Source: JAJRVM01 sp041752115 (GTDB lineage Bacteria > Planctomycetota > Planctomycetia > Pirellulales > Pirellulaceae). Taken from it: a stretch of 64,000 bases of DNA. Both the position numbers and the translations under genes were made by a program. Under the pieces are notes generated by a model that did not search any database, had not been told where the DNA came from, and worked only from the letters and a program-made list of their open reading frames with translations. The stretch spans positions 1 to 64,000 of the forward strand of contig JBGSHS010000119.1 in assembly GCA_041752115.1 (NCBI GenBank), written 5' to 3'. Below are positions 35,686 through 44,561 of this stretch, in pieces. Each line of letters starts with the position of its first letter. The stretch's first letter is position 1.

Positions 35686-36371
35686 CGAGCTGCTTGGCGA
35701 TAGTGCCGATAGAGTTCGAGGGGATTGAGTACGCGGAGTTCCACATGACCGCACTGGCCACAGATGTCGGCCTTGAGCTCTCCCGATAATCGATCTTTGA
35801 AGAACACTGCGTGGGGGTCGCCGAAGACCATTACTCGCAGGCTTCCAGTGACCTGGCCCTCATCACCCACGAGCACGCTGAGCATCATCTGGGCCGAGCC
35901 GCAACGAGGACAGACCAGTACCGGCTCACTCCGCGCCAGGCACAGCGGCTCCAGTGGCTCAGCCTCATCCGCGTCGCCTTTCTCCTCGACAGGATCGATC
36001 GGTTCAGGTTCTCCGTTGAGGGCTATTCGATCATCAAGAATTTCTATCTCGGACTGGTCAGCCTTCTTGCCGTCCCGGTACGTCAGACACTTCCAGCACA
36101 AATCAAAGGTACCAGGAACCACCTCGCCACACTGCGGGCAGGCCCAGGAGGGTTGATTGACGACCGGCGGCACATCCGCGGAGTCAGACCGGTTCACTGC
36201 GTTTGAATCAGCGGCCAGCCTGTCTGTCCCTGACTGCATGAGCCCATCGGAGGAAGGCGCGTCTGCCGCCATGAAGTGCTCATCATTGGTCTCCTCCAAT
36301 ATGGCGCCACAGTCGCGGCAAATTCTGTATTGATTCGTGAACTCCTTCATGCACTTGCGACATATTCGCAT
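35682..36371 (-). CDS. Zinc-ribbon protein with three paired-cysteine motifs
   Basis: 229 residues from ATG at 36371, with GGAGGG about six bases upstream. Three zinc-binding units are visible: CRKC...CRDCG at the N-terminus (about 4-22), CPQCGEVVPGTFDLCWKC in the middle, and CPRCG paired with CGQCGH near the C-terminus. Acidic linkers separate them, and the last unit frames a beta-rich domain (LRVMVFGDPHAVFF). No enzymatic motif is seen; such proteins may mediate nucleic-acid or protein contacts. It overlaps a putative small membrane protein gene downstream. Confidence 0.8.
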   Translation of the reverse strand: MRICRKCMKEFTNQYRICRDCGAILEETNDEHFMAADAPSSDGLMQSGTDRLAADSNAVNRSDSADVPPVVNQPSWACPQCGEVVPGTFDLCWKCLTYRDGKKADQSEIEILDDRIALNGEPEPIDPVEEKGDADEAEPLEPLCLARSEPVLVCPRCGSAQMMLSVLVGDEGQVTGSLRVMVFGDPHAVFFKDRLSGELKADICGQCGHVELRVLNPLELYRHYRQAAR

Positions 36372-36711
36372 GATGGGCCCTCCGCTCTTCGTCGACTGGG
36401 TTTCGATCCAATCAATCAACCGCCCCCATGACCAGAATACCCTTGACGCCAGTCCGCATGCTCAAACGGCGCCGCATCGCGACGCCCCTGAGCTATGTGA
36501 GACTGCTCGATTCTACGGCGCCGCCCCCGAACTAACGACCGACGAATGTCCTGACGAAGTTCGAAAGCCGAAACAGCCTGCCACAAAGGTTCGACGAACC
36601 TCGCTTCCGGCTCAACCAGGTACAACTCGTGCTACTTTCGTTATTGGACATTCCGTCATTCGCTGTTGGAAACGGCGCACCGCAGAATCACCATCGGTAA
36701 CTTGGACGCCA
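36372..36711. other. Intergenic spacer with a diverged repeat
   Basis: About 340 bases. A stretch near 36640-36695 (GGACATTCCGTCATTCGCTG and ACCGCAGAATCACC) resembles the CCGCAGAATATCG dispersed family but is too diverged to align fully. No gene was seen. Confidence 0.4.
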
Positions 36712-38595
36712 TCACTCGACGACAATCACCTCGTGGATCGCCACCTGATCGAGCGTCAGCTTGACCACTCCGTCCTGGTACTGGAAGTCCAGAGCGCGAC
36801 CCTCTGGCACCACAGTCACACGATGGGGACGAGTGGCCGAGCGAATCGAAATGGTCAGCGGACCGATCGGATCGATCGACTCGATGATGCCTGCCGATTC
36901 ATGATCTCCCGAGGTATTTACCAGGTGCACGGCAAGTCGTCCATCTTGTGTCGTCCGAACCGATACGTCCACACTGCTGCAGCCGTCCACATCGACCGCG
37001 AACCCCGGATCCAGGGACTCGACAGCGATCTGCACGACATTCGCTGGGACCTGGCCGCCGGTCACATTTTGCGATAGTACCGCCACCTGGCCGTGGCCCA
37101 CATCGATCCGCTTGATCGGCATGCCGCCAACCGACTCCGCGACGACCTTTCCGCCTTTCACAACTTCACTCAGATTGGTCTCAATCTGCTCGCCAACCAG
37201 CAGCAGTTTGCCGCCGTTCTTCACATACTCGGCCAGTGCCGCCTGGAGCTCTGACGCATAATAGTCCCACTCGCAGACCACGACGAGCGGATAGTTGCTG
37301 AGCACCGGCAGCAGATTCGCTTCCGCAAATACTTCGACCGAATACTGGTTTTCCAGCAGTCGGTTGAGCATGGGACGCTGCCAACCCACAGTCCAGGGGA
37401 ACAGGCCCTGGTTGTTCTCGCTCACGCGGCGGTAGTGAGCAGCCGTGTTGCAGAGCAGCGCTACTTGCGGAACCGCCTTCGACTTGAAACTGACCGCCTG
37501 CCGCGCCCGGCAGAACTTGGCGGTCTCTTCCATCGATTTCAGTTTGTCGAGGTTCAGACTGCCGTCGCGATTCTGGGTGAAATAGGCCTGAAATCCTCCC
37601 CCCTGAGGCAGCACGCAAGCTGCTTCCCGCATCAACTGGACTGGAGACTTCTGCGACCAGCCCGACGTGCCAGGCACCTGAGAGAAACTCCAAGCCATCA
37701 AGTCCCAGGAGATGCCCTGCGTCGACATAAATCGCGACGAATACCTGGCTGCCACAACGCTGTTGCTGTGCGGATAGTCGCCCGAGATGAAAGCGACCGG
37801 GCAACATACCGGCTCGGGCATGTGGTCCGAGAAGGCCCAGTTGCTGGCAATCTGGAAATCAGGCGCCCGCTGATTCACTTCGGTAAGATAATGCCGCAGA
37901 TACTGACGAAACGCCTCCCGATGAAACTCGGTCCATTCAAACCAATGGGCATCCTGCGGACCGGTGGGAATCTGCTCTATGCCCGTCTGCTCGGTGAACT
38001 CCCGCTTGGCCTGGTCGCAGTAGTTGACGATGGTGGCCCAACATTCGCCATCAACCCACACACCATCGACCCGATAGTCGAGTGCAAGTTCCAGTAGCTG
38101 GGGGATCAACAACTTGTCGACATACGGCCCAAAGACGGAGGCCTTCTGTTTGTCGCGAGAGCCATCGAGATGGACCACCGCCCAGTCCGGATGATCCTGA
38201 ACCGCCTTGCTGTCCCAGACTCCGGAATAGTGCATATACAGGGCCACACCCCGCTTGGCCGTGACTTCCCGCCACACCTTGAGCGGGTCGCCCACGAAGC
38301 TGCCGGCCTGATTTCCCACCTTGGTCGGGTAGCTGGAATACCCGGCGTGCCCTTTGCAGTCAACCTGAATGTAGTCCGGCTGAACCATGTCGAGGATGGT
38401 GTTGACCATCTCCGGCGTGGTGTTCTGACCAATATTCTGATCCGTTGCCTGGGCATGAAAATCGAGATGTAGCCCCAGAAAACTATCGGCACGCTTGAGC
38501 CGCGGAGGATCATCCGCAGCGGCGCTAGGGGAAATGGTCGCCAGGATGCCCGCCAGCAGCACCAGCGGCACGATGAATCGCAGTCGGATAGTCAT
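36712..38595 (-). CDS. Secreted alpha-L-fucosidase/alpha-amylase-like glycoside hydrolase
   Basis: About 627 residues from ATG at 38595 (an upstream in-frame ATG at 38610 lacks a ribosome binding site). A signal peptide (about 4-27, ending SPSAAADD) is followed by a TIM barrel with VDGVWVDGECWA at about 176-187, where the acidic residue in the VDG motif would be the nucleophile by analogy with GH29-like enzymes. A GATase-like domain follows (YPLVVVCEWDYYASELQ, VKNGGKLLLVGEQ, about 420-470), then a beta-sandwich. This order (barrel, GATase-like, beta-sandwich) parallels the N-terminal part of the 30544 gene product. Substrate not predictable. Confidence 0.8.
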   Translation of the reverse strand: MTIRLRFIVPLVLLAGILATISPSAAADDPPRLKRADSFLGLHLDFHAQATDQNIGQNTTPEMVNTILDMVQPDYIQVDCKGHAGYSSYPTKVGNQAGSFVGDPLKVWREVTAKRGVALYMHYSGVWDSKAVQDHPDWAVVHLDGSRDKQKASVFGPYVDKLLIPQLLELALDYRVDGVWVDGECWATIVNYCDQAKREFTEQTGIEQIPTGPQDAHWFEWTEFHREAFRQYLRHYLTEVNQRAPDFQIASNWAFSDHMPEPVCCPVAFISGDYPHSNSVVAARYSSRFMSTQGISWDLMAWSFSQVPGTSGWSQKSPVQLMREAACVLPQGGGFQAYFTQNRDGSLNLDKLKSMEETAKFCRARQAVSFKSKAVPQVALLCNTAAHYRRVSENNQGLFPWTVGWQRPMLNRLLENQYSVEVFAEANLLPVLSNYPLVVVCEWDYYASELQAALAEYVKNGGKLLLVGEQIETNLSEVVKGGKVVAESVGGMPIKRIDVGHGQVAVLSQNVTGGQVPANVVQIAVESLDPGFAVDVDGCSSVDVSVRTTQDGRLAVHLVNTSGDHESAGIIESIDPIGPLTISIRSATRPHRVTVVPEGRALDFQYQDGVVKLTLDQVAIHEVIVVE

Positions 38596-39041
38596 TGGCA
38601 GAGTTCCCATTGAGGTAGGTACATGTGGGATTTCAGGAGAGCGTATTACGTGTCTCTGCTATTTGACACCCTCAGCGTCCCCTCAGAAAGACGGCTAACC
38701 GGATTTTGACCGTACCATTTGGCCCTCAGTGCTGCTCATCCAGACGCGCGAACAAACGGGCGGTGCAACGCCTGACTCGCATGGCGTGAACGCGTGTGGT
38801 TCTCCCATGCTCTGCGCGAGCATGGCTACCACTGCGCGAGCACGGCCAGCACTCTGACTACTCACGCTACAGCGAAATCCAGCAATTCAATGAAAGATTC
38901 TCCCGCGGGCTGTGTCCTCTCTAATGTAAGACGTCGGGACGGGCAACCGACAGGCGTATTGCCTATAACAGTTTGTGGTGAGGCAGTCGGCCCGGAAGTT
39001 GGACTCGCTTCGCCAACCTCCCTACTCCGAGGACAATCACC
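38596..39041. other. Divergent spacer with the CCATGCTC hairpin
   Basis: About 446 bases between two divergent genes. At 38805-38825 lies a perfect 8-bp stem CCATGCTC/GAGCATGG with loop TGCGC, followed by a degenerate second unit (ACTGCGCGAGCACGGCCA), matching the repeat at 33617-33700. No other structure was recognised. Confidence 0.6.
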
Positions 39042-40784
39042 ATGACACGACTCTGCTTTCGATTCTCGGCTGCCGTTCTTGCCTGCCTCTTGGCCGGCCT
39101 GGGAGCGTACCCGTTCGTCGGAGACGCCGTCGAGGCTCTGTGGGCACAGTCGGCACAGCCGGGAGACCCGACTGCGACAGCATTCCAGGTGCAGATTCCG
39201 CCAGACATGCGGCAGCCGGCCAGTGCGGACATGATGGTGATCTACCCGCTCCAGGGGCCGCACGAACAAGAAACCGTCGAAAGGCTACAAAGGCAGTTCG
39301 CCGGAAAGGCAAAGATCGCCGTCGATAATTCCAACAGCGATGCGCCACAGCTCATCGTCCGAGCTCCCGCGGACGTACTGGAAAAGGTCCGCCGTGCGCT
39401 CAAGGAACTCGCTCGCACTGATGAGCCCACGCCGGCTCGAAGCGCCAGTCGCACCGCCACAGCCACCGCCGAGCGAACCTCAACCAGCTACAGTGCGGCC
39501 CTGAAGAAACTCCGCGAGGCCGCGACAGACGCCGACAAAGAAGCGGCACGGGCCGAGCTGCGAATAATACTCGCCGATATTTTTGCGGAGGACATGCAGG
39601 CACGTGAGGAACAGGCTCGGGCCATTGAGAACCGACTTGCTCAGCTGCGGCAGCAGTACAAGGCACGCGAAGACGCCCGCGACGGGATCATCGATCTGCA
39701 GCTGAAGGTGCTGGAACAGAACGCCGCTGGATTAGGCTTTCCTCCAGCCGGGGTCGAGAGCAGCGCCTCCGATGCACTCCGAGACCTCTACGGAGGAACA
39801 GGGCGCAACCCTAGCACTCCCTTGAACGATGACAGCGTCGTTCTTCCTCCGCCAGTTCGCCCCGGACCGATGCCCACTCAACCAGCCGGATCGAATCAAG
39901 CAGGGAAGACGCTGCAGGATCTTCTGCAAACCAACGGCGCAGAGGTTAGCGACCTGAAGAAGCGTGGCCATTTCCAAGAGTCACGCGATGGCACATTGTA
40001 TGTCTATGTGAACACGAACTATCCAAACGGTCCATCGATAATCCGCGTTGTTGAGTCCGCGACTGGAAGACTCCTCGAGGAACGTTTTGTCAACCAGGTT
40101 ATTCCCCCTATCGAATGGACCGATGAAGGCGTGGCGTCCCGCGAAGAAGATGGCCATCTGGAGCTGCGTGTGCCATTGAGCAGAGAGACAGTACCGGTGA
40201 CGGCCAGAGACGCAGAAGAGGCGTTGCGCAAAGGTGCTGAGAGTCCCCTGCCACCGCTCAGTCCGCTGCCTGGCTCCCTTGCAGACTACAATGACATTCT
40301 CAGTCGGTACCGTAAAGCCAAGTCGCAGCTTGATTATCTAAAGGAATCCGTCAACAAGTGGATTGTTTACCGCCAGGAGAAGCAACCTGAGATTACCATC
40401 GATGCCATGAAAACCGAATCGCCGCTCTTGAGAGAATACGAACTCGCTCAATCTCGTCTGCAGGACGCAGAGCAGCTGGTGGAGGCACACCTGAAACTGC
40501 TGGACCTCGATCGCAAGAAGGCCCTCCTGGCCCGCGACGCAGCCAAGACAAAACTGGAGGGGTTGACCGTACGCTACGAACAAGGTCTCATCCAACGCGA
40601 CCAGGTGGATGACCAGCGAGCCGCGTTGGACGCAGCCGACGTGGAAGTCGAGCGAGCCAACACGCTGTATCAGCTGTTTGAATCGATCAAAGAGCAGCCT
40701 CAGAAAGCGTCTGTTGATGGGAAGGAAAACGAACCAGGAGACGCCCCCGATTCGGCTCCCGCGCCGGCTACAACAAGGTTCTAA
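39042..40784 (+). CDS. Secreted protein with secretin-N-like domain and C-terminal coiled coil
   Basis: 580 residues; GAGGA lies about nine bases before the ATG. A signal peptide (about 8-23) is followed by a domain (about 62-125) with the pattern MMVIYPLQ...LQRQFAGKAKIAVDN...APQLIVRAPADVLEKVRRALKEL, which resembles the secretin N-domain/NolW fold. Next come a low-complexity Thr/Ala segment, a helical region (about 147-225), a Pro-rich linker, a beta domain (about 285-375), and a long helical region near the C-terminus (about 400-555) with outer-membrane-efflux-like heptads. No pore domain of a secretin is present. It precedes the sigma-factor gene on the same strand but with a 143-base gap. 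Envelope scaffold role is inferred. Confidence 0.75.
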   Translation: MTRLCFRFSAAVLACLLAGLGAYPFVGDAVEALWAQSAQPGDPTATAFQVQIPPDMRQPASADMMVIYPLQGPHEQETVERLQRQFAGKAKIAVDNSNSDAPQLIVRAPADVLEKVRRALKELARTDEPTPARSASRTATATAERTSTSYSAALKKLREAATDADKEAARAELRIILADIFAEDMQAREEQARAIENRLAQLRQQYKAREDARDGIIDLQLKVLEQNAAGLGFPPAGVESSASDALRDLYGGTGRNPSTPLNDDSVVLPPPVRPGPMPTQPAGSNQAGKTLQDLLQTNGAEVSDLKKRGHFQESRDGTLYVYVNTNYPNGPSIIRVVESATGRLLEERFVNQVIPPIEWTDEGVASREEDGHLELRVPLSRETVPVTARDAEEALRKGAESPLPPLSPLPGSLADYNDILSRYRKAKSQLDYLKESVNKWIVYRQEKQPEITIDAMKTESPLLREYELAQSRLQDAEQLVEAHLKLLDLDRKKALLARDAAKTKLEGLTVRYEQGLIQRDQVDDQRAALDAADVEVERANTLYQLFESIKEQPQKASVDGKENEPGDAPDSAPAPATTRF

Positions 40785-40927
40785 TTGATCCGACGTGAAG
40801 ACGTGCCAGGATCCTGTGACTGCTTGATGGCTGGATTGGAATTCCCAGCGGCACTGGCAGAGCGAGAGGCACCCAGACCAGAGCGTACCTTGTAATCAGC
40901 GCTGTATTGATCACGACTCCCAGGACC

Positions 40928-41545
40928 ATGCCTCCTGTGACACAATCGCCTGAAACACGCGAAACCCTGATCCGCCGGTTGCCCAACGCGGCCGATGCGG
41001 AGGCGTGGGACGTGTTCGTGGAGATCTACGAGCCACTGCTGTTTCGGCTGGGCAGGGGAAAGGGACTGCAGCAGGCGGATGCCGAAGACTTTGTGCAGGA
41101 AGTGCTGACTGCCGTACTGCGTAACATCGATCACTGGGTGGCGGACCAGCAGCGTGGTCCGTTTCGTGCCTGGCTGTTTCGGATCGCGCAGAACCTGGCC
41201 GTGAACTTCCTGACCCGACCTCGACACCAGCGACTGGGCAGTGGCGACAGCCAGGTTGCCCGGATGCTCCACGCTCTGCCGACTCGGGCAAACGAGAACG
41301 AGTCCTCCGAACTGTTTCTGCGGGAGTATCGACGCGAGCTATTTCGCTGGGCTGCCGATCACGTGCGGGGGCAGGTCTCTGAGCGGCAGTGGAGAGTCTT
41401 CTGGCTCACCAGTGTGGATCAGCGTCCAATCGCCGAAGTGGCGCGCGAGCATGACATGAGCGCGGGAAGCGTCTACATCGCCAGGAGCCGCATCACTAAA
41501 CGCATTCGAGAGATGATCCGGCGGCACGAGGAGCACACACAGTGA
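40928..41545 (+). CDS. ECF RNA polymerase sigma factor
   Basis: 205 residues from ATG at 40928 (the frame begins earlier at a TTG without support). Region 2 is clear: DAEAWDVFVEIYEPLLFR, then DAEDFVQEVLTAVLRNI, corresponding to the core-binding and -10-reading helices. Region 4 follows at the C-terminus with the helix-turn-helix AEVAREHDMSAGSVYIARSRI. Length and layout match ECF sigma-70 proteins. It overlaps the downstream kinase start by four bases (GTGA), so the two are coupled. It probably directs transcription of genes controlled through that kinase. Confidence 0.95.
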   Translation: MPPVTQSPETRETLIRRLPNAADAEAWDVFVEIYEPLLFRLGRGKGLQQADAEDFVQEVLTAVLRNIDHWVADQQRGPFRAWLFRIAQNLAVNFLTRPRHQRLGSGDSQVARMLHALPTRANENESSELFLREYRRELFRWAADHVRGQVSERQWRVFWLTSVDQRPIAEVAREHDMSAGSVYIARSRITKRIREMIRRHEEHTQ

Positions 41546-43044
41546 ACACCAGCTCCCCATCATGCAGCGACGACAATCTGCGTCTCCTGTTGGACGGAGA
41601 CGAAGACGATCAGCGGTATCGTCACGCGGCGAGCCATGTCGAAACGTGCTCGGCCTGCCAGCAACGTCTTACCGAATTGTCGGCCGATGCCGACTTCTGG
41701 CACGATCAGCAGGTGATGTTACGCCCGATCGAAGGCGACTTGCCCGAAACGGGCACACTCGTACGTCATCGCTCGCTGGAGTCTTGGACCTGGCACGCCC
41801 ATCCGATTGAGGAATCGGCGATCAAAGAAATGCTCTCTCCCCCTTCGCATCCGGAAATGCTGGGGCGTCTGGGCCGCTATGAGATCGAACGAATCATCGG
41901 CACAGGTGGCATGGGGATCGTCTTGAAGGGGTTTGACAGCGAGCTGAATCGGCCGGTCGCCATTAAGCTCCTGGCGCCTCACTTGGCGCGCGTCGGAGCT
42001 GCGCGGCAACGGTTTGCTCGCGAAGCGCGCGCCGCCGCCGCCGTCGCACACGAAAACGTCGTGCCCATTCACAACGTCGAATCCGACCATGCTCAGCCGT
42101 TTCTGGTGATGCAGTTCATCACGGGCCAGTCCTTGCAGGCCCGCGTCGATCGTGAGGGGCCACTGAGTGTCCGTGAGATCCTGCGAATTGGACTACAGGC
42201 TGCCTCCGGCTTGGCTGCCGCTCATGCCCAGGGTCTGGTGCATCGCGATGTGAAGCCGGCGAACATCCTCCTGGAAGACGGAGTGGAGCGGGTCTACCTG
42301 ACCGACTTTGGACTGGCCAGAACGACGGATGACGCCAGCCTGACCTACACCGGAACTGTCGCCGGTACACCACATTACATGTCGCCCGAACAAGCGGATG
42401 GGCGCCCTCTGGACCATCGCTCCGATCTGTTCAGCCTCGGATCCGTGCTGTACTTCATGGCCACCGGCCATCCACCGTTCCGAGCCGATCGCCCCATGGG
42501 GGTGCTGAAACGCACCTGTCATGATCCGCATCGCCCGGTCTGGGAGCATAACGCCGAGATCCCCGACGCGCTGTCGGCCATTATCGACCGCCTGCTGGAA
42601 AAAGACCCCAGTCGTCGTTTCACCTCCGCCGCACAGGTACAGACTGCCATGGAAGCGGTGTTGGCACAGATTCAGCAGGGAAGGCTGCTTCAGCGGCGCA
42701 GGAGGTCGACCCGATGGCCCAAGCTGCGCTGGACAACCTTGACCCTGACCGCAGGATTGGCGGCGATACTGCTTGTGGCCGCATTGCTCGTGGCCGTGTT
42801 CATGACCGAAAGTCCATTCCGGTCTCCATCAAGCAGCACAACCGGCAAACTACCTCCGAGCGCCCCTCAACTTGCACCCGAGGCATCTGCTGACACTCCG
42901 TCGACCTTGCTCGCTCAGCTGCGTTCTCTCGATCCCAGTCCTCCTGATCAGTCACAAGCGGAACTCACCAGGCTAGAAGAGAGTCTTGATCGACTTGAAT
43001 CCACGCCATTCCTCGAAACACTGCTGCCTGCCGAGGGTGAATGA
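41542..43044 (+). CDS. Membrane Ser/Thr protein kinase with N-terminal ZAS-like zinc motif
   Basis: 500 residues from GTG at 41542. The N-terminus has H32-x3-C36-x2-C39 (SHVETCSAC), the zinc-binding signature of ZAS-type anti-sigma factors. A complete Hanks-type kinase follows: IIGTGGMG (118-125), K142 in VAIKLL, HRDVKPAN (234-241), DFGLA (255-259) and GTPHYMSPEQ. One membrane helix at about 400-424 separates the kinase from a Pro/Ser-rich extracytoplasmic tail of about 75 residues. The motif plus the overlapping sigma gene suggests that this protein binds or phosphorylates the sigma factor in response to an envelope signal. That is inference, since planctomycete ECF-kinase pairs are known as a genomic pattern. 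Confidence 0.93.
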   Translation: MNTSSPSCSDDNLRLLLDGDEDDQRYRHAASHVETCSACQQRLTELSADADFWHDQQVMLRPIEGDLPETGTLVRHRSLESWTWHAHPIEESAIKEMLSPPSHPEMLGRLGRYEIERIIGTGGMGIVLKGFDSELNRPVAIKLLAPHLARVGAARQRFAREARAAAAVAHENVVPIHNVESDHAQPFLVMQFITGQSLQARVDREGPLSVREILRIGLQAASGLAAAHAQGLVHRDVKPANILLEDGVERVYLTDFGLARTTDDASLTYTGTVAGTPHYMSPEQADGRPLDHRSDLFSLGSVLYFMATGHPPFRADRPMGVLKRTCHDPHRPVWEHNAEIPDALSAIIDRLLEKDPSRRFTSAAQVQTAMEAVLAQIQQGRLLQRRRRSTRWPKLRWTTLTLTAGLAAILLVAALLVAVFMTESPFRSPSSSTTGKLPPSAPQLAPEASADTPSTLLAQLRSLDPSPPDQSQAELTRLEESLDRLESTPFLETLLPAEGE

Positions 43045-43200
43045 CCTGACGACAACGACGTAGTTGTGCCACTAACGTGGCCAGCGCTGATCCCCACAAC
43101 TTAGTCGATCGGTACGCCACGCGTGATGAGGCAATACACTTCCACAACATCTTCGTGCTCTTTGTGTTCTTCGTGGTAGATCGGGACCGCGAGATGAAGT

Positions 43201-44220
43201 TCAGCGGCTATTGCCGTCATAGGGCTGCCCGATTCCGTCGATCCTCGACCAAGTCTCCTGCTTTTCGGGCGAAGAAAGCAACTGGTACCGGTGCGGACGG
43301 CGGTACGCGTTGCCGTAAATCGATTTGCGGCGAGCCTTTCGAATGGCCGTCAGGTCGAATCGGGCCAGGTATACGCCCTCCTGCTCTCCAGCCATCTGCA
43401 GGCAGTTGCCATTGGACGCGTAGGCAACCGAATGGCCGTTCTGGTACGGGGCCGCGTAATTCGTCATGGCCACACCCATCACGTTCTCCCAGGCTCGAAT
43501 CCGGAACTGCTGGAGCCGCAGCTCATCCAGCCCACAGCAATTCGGCGTGAGAACCAACTCGGCTCCTTTGAGCATCAGGAGCCGCGCGCTCTCGGGCTGC
43601 TCGCGGTCAAAACAGATCATCGCTCCCACCTGGACCACTCCCTTGGCCGTATCAAGCGGACCAACGTAGAAATCATCACCAGGCGTCATGTTACGTTCCA
43701 TCGCCTTGAAATCGCTCGTATGGACTTTGGCATAGGTCACCACTTCCTGGCCGTGCCGGTCGTAAATCGTGATCGCGTTACGGGGCAGGGGGTCCCACGC
43801 CTGTTCGTACGTGACACCAATCGCCATATCGAGTTCGTCGGCGAGCTGGCGAAAGTGCTGTACCCAGCTGCTCTCCTTGCTCACCGCCTGATCCCAAAAC
43901 GACTGTCGCGCCGCTTCATCATCCGGCGCAAACCGCGTATAGCCGATATTCCACATCTCAGGCATCAGCGCCACGTCAGCGCCCTTGGCCGCGGCCTCCC
44001 GGCAGAACCGGTCGCCTTTGTCCAAGTTCGCCTGTTGATCATTTCCCTTGGCGTCCATCTGCAACAGAGCGACGACCACAACCACTTCCTGGTTCGCTGA
44101 CACTTCATTCTCAGGTGTCTGTCCCAGAGCAGCCTTCCATCCGGAGCTGGCCAGTGCAATGGTCGCAAGAACTGCGAAGCGACTTACAAACAGGGTTATC
44201 GTTACGTTTCGGCTGGTCAT
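43201..44220 (-). CDS. Secreted nitrilase/carbon-nitrogen hydrolase
   Basis: 339 residues from ATG at 44220 with GGGAG about nine bases upstream. A signal peptide (about 8-34, ending KAALGQ) precedes a complete nitrilase-superfamily catalytic triad: E88 in LMPEMW, K165 in YAKVHTSD and C203 in AMICFDREQPES. Nitrilase-family enzymes hydrolyse nitriles or amides or act as amidases on small molecules and are mostly cytoplasmic, so the signal peptide is unusual. An alternative is that the N-terminal hydrophobic stretch is an anchor. Separated from the sulfatase upstream by about 340 bases, hence probably a separate unit. Confidence 0.87.
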   Translation of the reverse strand: MTSRNVTITLFVSRFAVLATIALASSGWKAALGQTPENEVSANQEVVVVVALLQMDAKGNDQQANLDKGDRFCREAAAKGADVALMPEMWNIGYTRFAPDDEAARQSFWDQAVSKESSWVQHFRQLADELDMAIGVTYEQAWDPLPRNAITIYDRHGQEVVTYAKVHTSDFKAMERNMTPGDDFYVGPLDTAKGVVQVGAMICFDREQPESARLLMLKGAELVLTPNCCGLDELRLQQFRIRAWENVMGVAMTNYAAPYQNGHSVAYASNGNCLQMAGEQEGVYLARFDLTAIRKARRKSIYGNAYRRPHRYQLLSSPEKQETWSRIDGIGQPYDGNSR

Positions 44221-44561
44221 GCGATCTCCCGTACGATTTCTCCCGAGGGACGACTCCAAATAATTCCCTCAGTTCTATTGAGTTTCAGGTAAGGAGTGAA
44301 CAGGTTTGCGAGAATCGCATAGGGCCTCCAAAGGAGGCCCGGATTCCCCGCAGCGACAGCCATGAAGTGGGTCAGAACTTTCCTGGATATCAATATAGTC
44401 GGTCGGATGGCTCGCAGGCACTGGCTCCGCTCGCGGAGATCGCGTCTGCAAGATGGAACGCTGCCACGCCGCTCGCTCAGGAGAGTGGCACCCGCCTCTT
44501 ACGAATTGCCGAAGTTGTTCTTGAGTGATCCCTACGTTCTTCGCGATGGCAGCGCGGACAT
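44221..44561. other. Spacer with a perfect hairpin
   Basis: About 340 bases between two minus-strand genes. At 44322-44340 is a perfect inverted repeat GGGCCTCC-AAA-GGAGGCCC; no T-tract follows on the minus strand, so it is not a canonical terminator. No gene was seen. Confidence 0.5.
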
